DNA from: an uncultured Methylobacteriaceae bacterium | GTDB lineage: Bacteria; Pseudomonadota; Alphaproteobacteria; Rhizobiales; Beijerinckiaceae | Reading direction: 5' to 3' | Length of the DNA: 8,428 nt | Assembly: GCA_937872715.1 (NCBI GenBank) | Contig: CALMTJ010000331.1 | Coordinates: 1-8,428, forward strand | Part shown: piece after piece, positions 1 to 5,858 of the stretch | How the letters are laid out: each line of letters opens with the position of its first letter | How positions within the stretch are numbered: the first letter of the stretch is position 1 | Made by a program: the position numbers and the translations under genes | Notes under the pieces: model-generated | What the model saw: only the letters and a program-made list of their open reading frames with translations | Told to the model about the DNA's origin: nothing | Database searches by the model: none

Positions 1-3000
1 CGTCCGTCGTCACCGGATCTGCAGGGGCGAGGCCTTCGGCATCGGTGGCGGAGACCGGAACCGTCTCGTCCAGGCCGCCGATCGCCTCGTCCGAAATCCC
101 GGAGGGATCGGCGTCCGCCCCGGCGGACGCCGCGAGGATGTCAGGATCCGGCATCTCGTCGCCGACGGGATCGCTCGACGCGACCTCCGCCTCGCCCTCG
201 ACCGTGCCGGCGACCTCGTCCGGCCGGGGATCGGCGAGACGGACCGTGTCGATCCCGACCGGGACCACATCGTCGGCCTCGTCCTGGAGACCCGGATCCG
301 GATCGTCCGCGTCCAGTGGCGGCGAGGATGGCTCGGCGCGGTCGGAGGCCGGCGCGCCCTCGTGGTCTGCGAGCAGTTGGTCGGCTGCGTCCTCCAGCGT
401 GGGATCGACGAGGCCGGACCGCGCAACCTCGCCCGGGTGGTCGTCCTGGATACCGGGATCCGGCTCGTCGGCATCGCCCGTCGCATCCGGCACGCCTTCA
501 GCCCCGGGGGCGGCGTCCTCGATGGCTGTCGTGTCCGCCGTCCCGCCGTCCGGGACCGGCTCGGCCTGCATCGCCTGAGCGTCCTCCCCGTCCGGCGGCG
601 GGGCTGCCGCCGCGACGGCCGGGACCGGCTTCTCCCGCGCGGGCACGAGCGGCACGGTGATCGCCGGACCCGTCCGGGTGTCGGACACGTAGCCGAGCGA
701 GCGCAGGATGGAGCCGAAATCCTCGCCGGACGTGCCGACGAGCGACGTCATGGCGGGGGTCTGGACGAAGCCCTCGCCATCGGCCGCGCCGGGCGGCGGT
801 TCGCCCGCCGTCACGCCCGGCCGGTAGGCGACCGCCGGCCGGATCAGGTCGGCCAGCCGCTCCAGGATGTCGACCCGGAGCGCCCGCGTCGCGAAGGCCC
901 GGAACCCGGCCGCCCGGTACAGCCCGCGCGCGATCTCCGGATCGGCCGGGAACGAGGTGCGGCCGGAGCCGGCCAGATGCGCGATCTCGTCGATCCCCTT
1001 CTGGTCGAGGCCGCCATTGCCGAGCGCCCAGAGCTGCGCCGCCAGGATGCGGGGCGCCGGCTTCACCAGCGCCGGAAGGTAGATGTGGTAGGCGCCGAAG
1101 CGCAGGCCCTTGGCCCGGAGCGCGGCGCGTCCGGCCTGGTCGAGCCCCCGCACGTCCTGCGCGACGCGCGCCCTCTCGAGGATGCCCTCCGCCTCCGCCA
1201 CCTGAAAGGCGATGCCGCGCGCGAGCCCGGTCAGCGTCGCATCCGTCTCGAGTTCCGCGAGCGAGCCGAGGAGGCGCGTCACGTGTGCCTTGAGCCAGGC
1301 CTTCAGCCGCGCCTCGACCTTGTCGCGGGCCGGTCCGGTCAGCTGCTCGTCCGCCATGATGCGGAGCGAGGGCTCGAACAGCTTAGGCCCCGGTTCGAGA
1401 CGGGCGACCGGGTCGCCCGTCCAACGGAAGGTGCCGTCGTTGGAGAGGACGATCGCTGAATCCGCGGCCGAGCCCAGCCGCTCGGCCCTGGCCTCGATCT
1501 CGCCGGCCAGCGCCCTCTGCGCGGCATTGCGCAGCGCGCGCGCCTCCTCGCCGGTCGCGCCCGGGTCGGGCACGAAGTGGAACCCCGTCAGGTGGCCGAC
1601 ATGTTGGCCCTCGACGGTGACGTCGCCGCCCGCGTTGATCTCGGCTTCCATCTTGGCGTTCTCTCTCAGGCGCCGCATCAGAACGCTCGTCCGACGATCG
1701 ACGAAGCGGGCGGCTAGTCTCTCATGCAGCGCGTCGGACAGGGTGTCCTCTATCCGACGCGTCACCCCCTGCCAATATTCCGGGTCGGCGAGCCAGTCGG
1801 GCCGGTTCGCCACGAAGGTCCAGGTGCGGACATGCGCGATGCGCTGGGACAGCGTGTCGATGTCGCCGTCCGTCCGGTCGAGGCCCGCGACCTGGCGGGC
1901 GAACCATTCCCCCGGCACGCGGCCCTCGCCGGACAGGAAGCGGTGGATGGACGCCACGAGGTCCGCGTGGCTCGCGGGCGAGAGCTTCCGGTAATCGGGG
2001 ATCTGGCAGACCTCCCAGAGCCGCTCCACGGCGGCCCGGCCCCGGGCGGCGGCACGCAAGTCGGGCTCCTCCGCCAGGATGTCGAGCGCCGCCACGTCCT
2101 CGCCGATGGGAGCGCGGGTCAGGCCCGCCTCGGTCGGGACGACGGCGAGGCTCGCCTGGAGCGCCGATACGGAGGAGTAATCGAGGTCCGGGTTGCGCCA
2201 TTGGACCACCCGGACCGGCTCGAAACGGTGGCATTGGAGCGCGTCCGCGACGTCGGGATCGAAGGGGTCGCAGCGGCCGCTCGTCCCGAACGTGCCGTCC
2301 CGCATGTAACGGCCGGCCCGGCCCGCGATCTGGCCGAGCTCGGCCGGAAAGAGCTTGCGGAAGCGGAAGCCGTCGAACTTCCTGTCGGACGCGAAGGCGA
2401 CGTGGTCGACGTCGAGGTTCAGCCCCATGCCGATCGCGTCCGTGGCGACCAGGTAATCGACGTCGCCGGACTGGTACATCGCGACCTGGGCGTTCCGGGT
2501 CCGGGGCGAGAGCGCCCCCAGGACCACGGCCGCGCCGCCACGGTGGCGGCGGATCACCTCCGCGATGGCGTAGACCTCCTCGACCGAGAAGGCGACGATC
2601 GCCGAACGGGGCGGCAGGCGGGAGATCTTCTTCTCGCCCGCGTAGAGGAGGTCGGACAGGCGCGGCCGGGTCACGACGTGGACGCCCGGGATCAGCGTCT
2701 CGACCAGCGGCCGCATGGTGGCGGAGCCGATCAGCAGTGTTTCCTCGCGGCCGCGCTGGTTCAGCAGCCTGTCCGTGAAGACGTGCCCGCGATCGAGGTC
2801 GGAGGCGACCTGGATCTCGTCGATCGCCACGAAGGCGACGTCCAGGTCGCGCGGCATCGCCTCGATCGTGCAGATCCAGTAGCGGGCGCGCTCGCCCTTG
2901 ACCTTCTCCTCGCCGGTGACGAGCGCGACCGCCTCCGGCCCGACCCTCTCGACGACCCTGTTATAGACCTCGCGCGCGAGGAGCCTGAGCGGCAGGCCGA

Positions 3001-3124
3001 TGATGCCGGAGGAATGGGCGACGAGCCGCTCGATCGCGAGATGCGTCTTGCCCGTGTTCGTCGGGCCGAGCACGGCCGTGACGCCGCGGGCGCGCAGATG
3101 AGGTGGAAGGGAGCGGCGGGGCAT
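1..3124 (-). CDS. SUV3-like DExH-box RNA helicase, 3' end beyond window
   Basis: ATP-dependent helicase of the superfamily 2 SUV3-like group, probably acting on RNA in the cytoplasm. The frame is open from ATG 3124 to the left edge, giving 1041 residues without the C-terminus. Visible motifs: Walker A GPTNTGKT (20-27), DEIQ Walker B/motif II (102-105), GSAT motif III (133-136), TDAIGMGLN motif V (228-236) and QIAGRAGR motif VI (265-272). The Walker A lies only 20 residues from the start, so there is little room for an N-terminal extension and ATG 3124 fits. The ribosome binding site is weak. Residues about 430-820 form the family's helical C-terminal part. From about 825 the protein becomes a low-complexity Ala/Pro/Asp/Glu tail. 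It follows the membrane-protein gene after 261 nt, so it may have its own promoter. Family assignment is secure; the substrate is inferred. Confidence 0.92.
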   Translation of the reverse strand, partial: MPRRSLPPHLRARGVTAVLGPTNTGKTHLAIERLVAHSSGIIGLPLRLLAREVYNRVVERVGPEAVALVTGEEKVKGERARYWICTIEAMPRDLDVAFVAIDEIQVASDLDRGHVFTDRLLNQRGREETLLIGSATMRPLVETLIPGVHVVTRPRLSDLLYAGEKKISRLPPRSAIVAFSVEEVYAIAEVIRRHRGGAAVVLGALSPRTRNAQVAMYQSGDVDYLVATDAIGMGLNLDVDHVAFASDRKFDGFRFRKLFPAELGQIAGRAGRYMRDGTFGTSGRCDPFDPDVADALQCHRFEPVRVVQWRNPDLDYSSVSALQASLAVVPTEAGLTRAPIGEDVAALDILAEEPDLRAAARGRAAVERLWEVCQIPDYRKLSPASHADLVASIHRFLSGEGRVPGEWFARQVAGLDRTDGDIDTLSQRIAHVRTWTFVANRPDWLADPEYWQGVTRRIEDTLSDALHERLAARFVDRRTSVLMRRLRENAKMEAEINAGGDVTVEGQHVGHLTGFHFVPDPGATGEEARALRNAAQRALAGEIEARAERLGSAADSAIVLSNDGTFRWTGDPVARLEPGPKLFEPSLRIMADEQLTGPARDKVEARLKAWLKAHVTRLLGSLAELETDATLTGLARGIAFQVAEAEGILERARVAQDVRGLDQAGRAALRAKGLRFGAYHIYLPALVKPAPRILAAQLWALGNGGLDQKGIDEIAHLAGSGRTSFPADPEIARGLYRAAGFRAFATRALRVDILERLADLIRPAVAYRPGVTAGEPPPGAADGEGFVQTPAMTSLVGTSGEDFGSILRSLGYVSDTRTGPAITVPLVPAREKPVPAVAAAAPPPDGEDAQAMQAEPVPDGGTADTTAIEDAAPGAEGVPDATGDADEPDPGIQDDHPGEVARSGLVDPTLEDAADQLLADHEGAPASDRAEPSSPPLDADDPDPGLQDEADDVVPVGIDTVRLADPRPDEVAGTVEGEAEVASSDPVGDEMPDPDILAASAGADADPSGISDEAIGGLDETVPVSATDAEGLAPADPVTTD
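278..475 (-). repeat. degenerate 12-codon repeat in acidic tail of the helicase
   Basis: Two copies of the motif DADxPDPGxQD lie in the helicase tail. One covers residues 884-895 (positions 440-475), the other residues 938-949 (278-313); their starts are 54 codons apart. The surrounding tail is strongly acidic and predicted to be disordered. The similarity is visible at both DNA and protein level, which suggests an old tandem or segmental duplication inside the tail. The function is unknown. Confidence 0.55.
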
Positions 3125-3141
3125 CGGTTTGTCAGCGCCTT

Positions 3142-3155
3142 CGCAACGCGTTGCG
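3142..3155. repeat. 14-bp perfect palindrome upstream of the helicase gene
   Basis: CGCAACGCGTTGCG is its own reverse complement and ends 18 bp upstream of the helicase ATG. It could be an operator for the helicase gene or a short hairpin in its leader. A perfect 14-bp palindrome is expected by chance roughly once in 16 kb, so its position rather than its mere presence is what makes it notable. Confidence 0.35.
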
Positions 3156-3312
3156 GGAGCGCTCGGACGAGAGCGGGTGAGGCGCTACCGCGCCCTTGCC
3201 CTTACCTACGAACTCCGAGAGCTTGACGCTACAGGCAGGCGCGACGTTGATCGGGACGGGGTTGGCCGGCGCCAGGCGACGCCATCCCGGAACTGCCCGG
3301 GCCGCGCGATGC

Positions 3313-3342
3313 TTGACGTCGGCTCAGTCATGCCGACATAAG
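3313..3342 (+). promoter_or_regulatory. candidate sigma-70-type promoter pointing right
   Basis: TTGACG (3313-3318) is followed after 18 bp by CATAAG (3337-3342), which matches TATAAT at four positions. Transcription would start near 3349 and run into the mini-ORF at 3370, then antisense into the membrane-protein gene. The call rests on consensus match only. Confidence 0.4.
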
Positions 3343-3348
3343 GTCGGC
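3318..3348. repeat. three alternating GTCGGC half-sites around a -10 element
   Basis: GTCGGC (3318-3323), GCCGAC (3332-3337) and GTCGGC (3343-3348) form two inverted repeats that share the middle arm, with spacers of 8 and 5 nt. They overlap the spacer and -10 of the candidate plus-strand promoter, as an operator would. Read on the minus strand, GCCGAC-CTTAT-GTCGGC is a 6-bp hairpin 37 nt past the stop of the membrane-protein gene, so it could instead help end that transcript, although no T-run follows. Confidence 0.4.
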
Positions 3349-3369
3349 GGAGCCTGTGTGGAGGGAGAC

Positions 3370-3396
3370 ATGGCGGTCAACATCGTCAAGCGCTGA
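3370..3396 (+). pseudogene. 8-codon ORF MAVNIVKR with strong ribosome binding site; leader or gene remnant
   Basis: A GGAGG Shine-Dalgarno sequence (3360-3364) sits 5 nt before an ATG that encodes MAVNIVKR and then TGA. A candidate promoter lies just upstream, so every signal of a gene start is present, yet the frame closes after eight codons. The last 11 nt overlap the 3' end of the minus-strand membrane-protein gene, which has much lower G+C. Possible readings are a leader peptide, the decapitated 5' end of a gene whose body was replaced by the low-GC insertion, or coincidence. I do not recognise the peptide. Confidence 0.3.
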
Positions 3397-4090
3397 ACCA
3401 GCTCTCCGGATAATGTGACTTGATCGTCTCGACGGCCGTATCGCCCGTCGCTTGCGCCTCCTTGAAGGCGCGTTGAAGTTCATCAACCATGTCGCATCTG
3501 CTTTGTACCGATATGTAGAGGAACGCGTAGTTCTCGATCGCCTTCACGATGATTCGCTCATCCGCGATACATCGGTAATAGGCCGAGATGGCGGTCAGGA
3601 CTTTAGCCGCGATAAGCGGTGACGAACTCGAGACAGCATCGTAGAATTGCGTCGCGTCCGTGATGCCGAGAAGAGGCCGGTAGGTCGGCACCCGCTTCTC
3701 GCGACCGGCCACGGCATCGTCCTCCCGCAACGTGGACTTGATCTCTAGGGTCGTCTCCTCCAGTCCGGAGGACAGCCTTTTCTGGTCGGCGAGGTTGTGC
3801 TCGATCTCGCGGCATATCCCCGAGACTATTCTCTTCACCTCACCTCGTTTCTGGATCTGTGCGATCACGGCCTGCACGGCTTGAGTGAGAACGAACAGCA
3901 ATATGGCGACCGTCGGCCCGAGCGACGCTTTCACGATGTCGCGAACATCCGGCGACAGATCCCGATACCAATCCCGGAACCATGACCCGCTCATCCCCGC
4001 TTCGGTCGCGGTCGCGCCGATGATGGCTATGGCGAACATCAGGAGTGCGAAGCTGAATGTGAAGGCGAGCCATTGCGGGTTCTTCGACAT
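3386..4090 (-). CDS. hypothetical two-helix membrane protein, low G+C
   Basis: I do not recognise this 234-residue protein. It has a hydrophobic helix at about 7-27, a short likely periplasmic segment (about 28-52) rich in Trp, Asp and Ser, and a second hydrophobic helix at about 57-78. A polar, helical C-terminal part of about 155 residues follows, probably cytoplasmic and partly coiled-coil (about 82-122). I chose ATG 4090 over an in-frame GTG at 4111 because GGCGGACGAGA precedes it and the hydrophobic helix then begins near the N-terminus. G+C is about 52% (hand count of 3481-3600: 62 of 120) against about 68% in neighbours, and codon use is more AT-tolerant. Both suggest horizontal acquisition. 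It lies between two unrelated genes on the same strand. It could be an accessory sensor or defence-type membrane protein, but nothing in it proves a role. Confidence 0.72.
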   Translation of the reverse strand: MSKNPQWLAFTFSFALLMFAIAIIGATATEAGMSGSWFRDWYRDLSPDVRDIVKASLGPTVAILLFVLTQAVQAVIAQIQKRGEVKRIVSGICREIEHNLADQKRLSSGLEETTLEIKSTLREDDAVAGREKRVPTYRPLLGITDATQFYDAVSSSSPLIAAKVLTAISAYYRCIADERIIVKAIENYAFLYISVQSRCDMVDELQRAFKEAQATGDTAVETIKSHYPESWFSA

Positions 4091-4122
4091 TCTCGTCCGC
4101 CTGCCGACCACGCCATCATACG

Positions 4123-4137
4123 GTCGGTCTCTCCGAC
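4123..4137. repeat. small inverted repeat in the gap downstream of the DUF3108 gene
   Basis: GTCGG (4123-4127) and CCGAC (4133-4137) form a 5-bp stem with a 5-nt loop, about 37 nt past the DUF3108 stop. It may be a weak terminator on the minus strand, but no T-run follows. It uses the same half-site as the array at 3318-3348 on the other side of the low-GC gene. Confidence 0.25.
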
Positions 4138-4174
4138 GACAAGGAGCGATGCGACCACAGGCCGTGCCCCCCCG

Positions 4175-4984
4175 CTACTCCACCCGCCAGCGCTCCGCCT
4201 CCACCACGCTCGTCCCGTAATAGGTCCGGACCGAGATGCGCAGAGGCAGGAGGAGGCGCGTGCCCGCGACGGGCGCCAGCCAGACCGACATGTCGCGGTT
4301 CTCCTCCATGAACTTCACCACCCAGCGGTCGGGGCGGTGTCCCGAGACCGGGACGTAGCGGGCGTTGCAGACGAGCACGATTCCCGAGAAGCCGGGTTTC
4401 TGCACCGGCCGCGTTTCCGCGTAGCTCAGCACGATGTTGAAGCGCTGCGAGCCGTCGAAGACCGGGATCGTGCGGTTGCAGTTCGCGGCCTCCTCCGGCT
4501 TCGCCCTGTTCGCCGCGATCGCGACGAGGCCCGACAGCGGATCGATGATGCCGCGTTTGTCGGCCTCCGATACCGGCACCCTGTCCGGGCGGGGCTCGAA
4601 CGGCGGCTCGATGTCGATCCCGGTCGTGTTGCCGGACGAGACGGACATCCGGACCATCCGCTCGTTCTCGCCCGAGCGCCCGGTGGCCGAGAAGCCGCCG
4701 GACAGGATGCGGGAGCCGGACACGGTCCCGTTCGCGGCGGCGCCGCCACGGCCCGACGCGGTGAACAGCCCGGCGATGCCGGTGAGCTGCGCCTTCATCT
4801 GGAGGTCGTAGCGCTCGTCCGGCGAGAAGGTGCCGCTGAGCTCCGCCTGGCCGAGCGTGAAGCCGGCGAGCGTGAGGCGGTACTCGGCCCGCAGCGTCGC
4901 GGCTGATGCCGAGAGCGGGGCCGACGCGAGCCCGAGAGCGGCCGCCACCCACATCATGCGAACCTTGTCTTGAGCGCGGGTCAT
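4175..4984 (-). CDS. DUF3108 domain-containing secreted protein
   Basis: A 269-residue protein resembling the DUF3108 family, whose members are exported proteins of unknown function common in Proteobacteria. It begins with a signal peptide: basic residues to position 9, hydrophobic core 10-22, and a likely cleavage after ASA at 26-28. The mature part opens with the typical RAEYRLTLAGFTLGQAEL pattern (residues 32-49) and continues as beta-rich sequence with two cysteines in the second half (in AANCNRT and LVCNARY) that could form a disulfide in the periplasm. An alternative start is ATG 4957 (residue 10), preceded by AAGG at good spacing; both leave the signal peptide working. The gene is divergent to the small two-gene operon and lies upstream of the membrane-protein and helicase genes on the same strand. 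Family call is by pattern memory; function unknown. Confidence 0.83.
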   Translation of the reverse strand: MTRAQDKVRMMWVAAALGLASAPLSASAATLRAEYRLTLAGFTLGQAELSGTFSPDERYDLQMKAQLTGIAGLFTASGRGGAAANGTVSGSRILSGGFSATGRSGENERMVRMSVSSGNTTGIDIEPPFEPRPDRVPVSEADKRGIIDPLSGLVAIAANRAKPEEAANCNRTIPVFDGSQRFNIVLSYAETRPVQKPGFSGIVLVCNARYVPVSGHRPDRWVVKFMEENRDMSVWLAPVAGTRLLLPLRISVRTYYGTSVVEAERWRVE

Positions 4985-4998
4985 GGCTCGATTACCAC

Positions 4999-5008
4999 AC
5001 CTTAAGGT
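4999..5008. repeat. 10-bp palindrome in the divergent spacer
   Basis: ACCTTAAGGT is a perfect palindrome 15 bp upstream of the DUF3108 ATG, inside an AT-richer patch. It could be an operator or part of the leftward promoter. Short palindromes of this length occur by chance several times in a window this size. Confidence 0.25.
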
Positions 5009-5051
5009 TGTTTACGATGAGGGAACCAGGGAGTGTTGACATCTGTTTACG
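5009..5051 (+). repeat. direct repeat TGTTTACG, two copies in the divergent spacer
   Basis: TGTTTACG occurs at 5009-5016 and 5044-5051, with starts 35 bp apart. The second copy lies in the spacer of the candidate promoter of the two-gene operon, so the pair could be binding sites for the operon's own HTH protein. That is inference from position only. Confidence 0.35.
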
Positions 5052-5065
5052 GGCCGCCATATCTC
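5036..5065 (+). promoter_or_regulatory. candidate promoter of the HicA-like/HTH operon
   Basis: A perfect TTGACA -35 box (5036-5041) is followed by an AT-rich CATATCTC stretch (5058-5065). The best -10 reading is TATCTC at 5060-5065 with an 18-bp spacer. Transcription would begin near 5072, leaving a very short leader before ATG 5080. The -35 is strong and the -10 weak, which would suit a repressible or autoregulated promoter. Confidence 0.45.
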
Positions 5066-5079
5066 GCCGGCGCCCGCCG

Positions 5080-5328
5080 ATGAGATCTCGGCATCCTAGC
5101 AAAGAGATCGAGAGTGCGGTGCAGGTGGCGATCGACCGGGGCTGGACGTTGAGCATGGCTCGCGGCCACGCCTGGGGCAGATTGAAGTGCCCTCATCACA
5201 ATCGCGACGGCTGCTCGGTATCCGTCTGGTCGACACCGCGCGTGCCCGAAGATCATGCCCGCAGCATCCTACGGGCCGTCGACCGATGTCCGCACTGCCA
5301 TTCGGAGAGCAATGATGACGACCTTTAA
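5080..5328 (+). CDS. small HicA-like protein, putative toxin of a two-gene module
   Basis: An 82-residue protein. Its layout resembles HicA-type mRNA interferases: an N-terminal helix ending in RGW (20-22), a strand with GHAWGRL (29-35) where HicA has its Gly-Ser-His catalytic motif, strands around SVSVWSTP (46-53), and a closing helix DHARSILRAV (58-67). H30 is the candidate catalytic histidine. It differs from classic HicA in carrying four cysteines, C37, C45, C70 and C73 (CPHC), with several histidines nearby, suggesting a metal site. The acidic tail ends NDDDL. ATG 5080 has no clear Shine-Dalgarno sequence; ATG 5017 (103 residues) has AAGG 9 nt upstream but would place the candidate promoter inside the gene. 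Its stop lies 14 nt inside the next gene, so the two are translationally coupled. The HicA relationship is inferred by eye. Confidence 0.7.
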   Translation: MRSRHPSKEIESAVQVAIDRGWTLSMARGHAWGRLKCPHHNRDGCSVSVWSTPRVPEDHARSILRAVDRCPHCHSESNDDDL

Positions 5329-5845
5329 GTTCTCGATCATCGCGACCGGACCCGATCCGGAAGGGCCGGATTTTGAGGATGCCTTCTTCGAGGCGGGCTG
5401 TGACGATTCGACCCTGTCTTTTCAGAAGGGCGTGATCGTTCTCGACTTCACGCGCGATGCCGCCGATTTCCGCTCGGCCGTGGAGAGCGCGATGAAGGAC
5501 GTGGAGCGCGCGGGCGCGACCGTGAAGCATGTCGAGCCGGATCACCTCGTCAGCCTCGCCGATATCGCCCGCAGGACCAACCTGACGCGCGCGGCGATCA
5601 CGCATTTCGCACAAGGCCAGCGTGGCGAGAACTTCCCGAACCCGGTCGCGCGGGTCACCACCGAGAGCCCCCTCTGGGATTGGGTCGAGGTGTCGCGCTG
5701 GCTGCACCGTCGCGGCACCGTCGGGCAGGAGGTGATCGAGCAGGCCTCCGTCGTGAGGGCGACGAACCGCGCCATCATGCAGCAGCGGCAGCAGGCCTAT
5801 GGCGGCCAGCAAGGAGGCAGGAAGTCGGGCGACCAGATGGGGTGA
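5315..5845 (+). CDS. helix-turn-helix DNA-binding protein, putative antitoxin/autoregulator
   Basis: A 176-residue protein with two parts. The N-terminal domain (about 1-75) alternates strands and a helix: FKFSIIATG (4-12), STLSFQKGVIVLDF (32-45), a helix at about 51-66, then a short strand. The middle holds a helix-turn-helix, SLADIARRTNLTRAAITHF (80-98), of the MerR/AlpA-like type, followed by a wing-like segment with ESPLWDWVEVSRWL (117-130). The C-terminus is Gln/Gly-rich and probably flexible. ATG 5315 is preferred to ATG 5312 because GGAG at 5304-5307 then has a 7-nt spacing. The gene overlaps the upstream small HicA-like gene by 14 nt, as expected for a toxin-antitoxin pair with toxin first. 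It probably represses the shared promoter and neutralises its partner; both points are inferred. It could alternatively be a plain transcriptional regulator. Confidence 0.83.
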   Translation: MTTFKFSIIATGPDPEGPDFEDAFFEAGCDDSTLSFQKGVIVLDFTRDAADFRSAVESAMKDVERAGATVKHVEPDHLVSLADIARRTNLTRAAITHFAQGQRGENFPNPVARVTTESPLWDWVEVSRWLHRRGTVGQEVIEQASVVRATNRAIMQQRQQAYGGQQGGRKSGDQMG

Positions 5846-5858
5846 CCCGGTCGCCGGC
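5846..5858. other. 13-bp convergent gap
   Basis: The stops of the HTH gene (plus) and the GTP cyclohydrolase II-like gene (minus) face each other across 13 bp. A short CCGG-TCG-CCGG repeat lies here, too weak to call a terminator. Transcripts from the two sides probably overlap. Confidence 0.5.

Larger units (their letters stand above)
3125..3385. other. 261-bp intergenic region with regulatory-looking elements
   Basis: This gap lies between the helicase start and the stop of the upstream membrane-protein gene, both on the minus strand. It contains a 14-bp palindrome close to the helicase start, a 5-bp stem (CCCGG at 3286-3290, CCGGG at 3297-3301), an 8-bp direct repeat GCTTGACG (3221-3228 and 3311-3318), and a plus-strand promoter-like unit leading to a mini-ORF. 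I see no recognisable protein in it. The longer plus-strand frames here have no family features and are taken as chance. Confidence 0.6.

Noticed and set aside
362..1459. 365-codon plus-strand open frame opposite the helicase C-terminus
   Set aside because: Arg-rich composition typical of a reversed GC-rich gene and no start signals.
1724..3226. 500-codon plus-strand open frame opposite the helicase
   Set aside because: Arg/Asp/Gly/Val-rich translation without any family pattern. It is the antisense shadow of the helicase core, a common effect of high G+C.
3196..3369. 66-codon plus-strand frame leading into MAVNIVKR
   Set aside because: The extension has no ribosome binding site and spans the promoter-like boxes and half-site array, so only the final ATG with its GGAGG is considered.
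4906..5079. Longer start for the HicA-like gene
   Set aside because: The extension overlaps the signal-peptide region of the DUF3108 gene on the other strand and includes the candidate promoter. ATG 5017 cannot be fully excluded.
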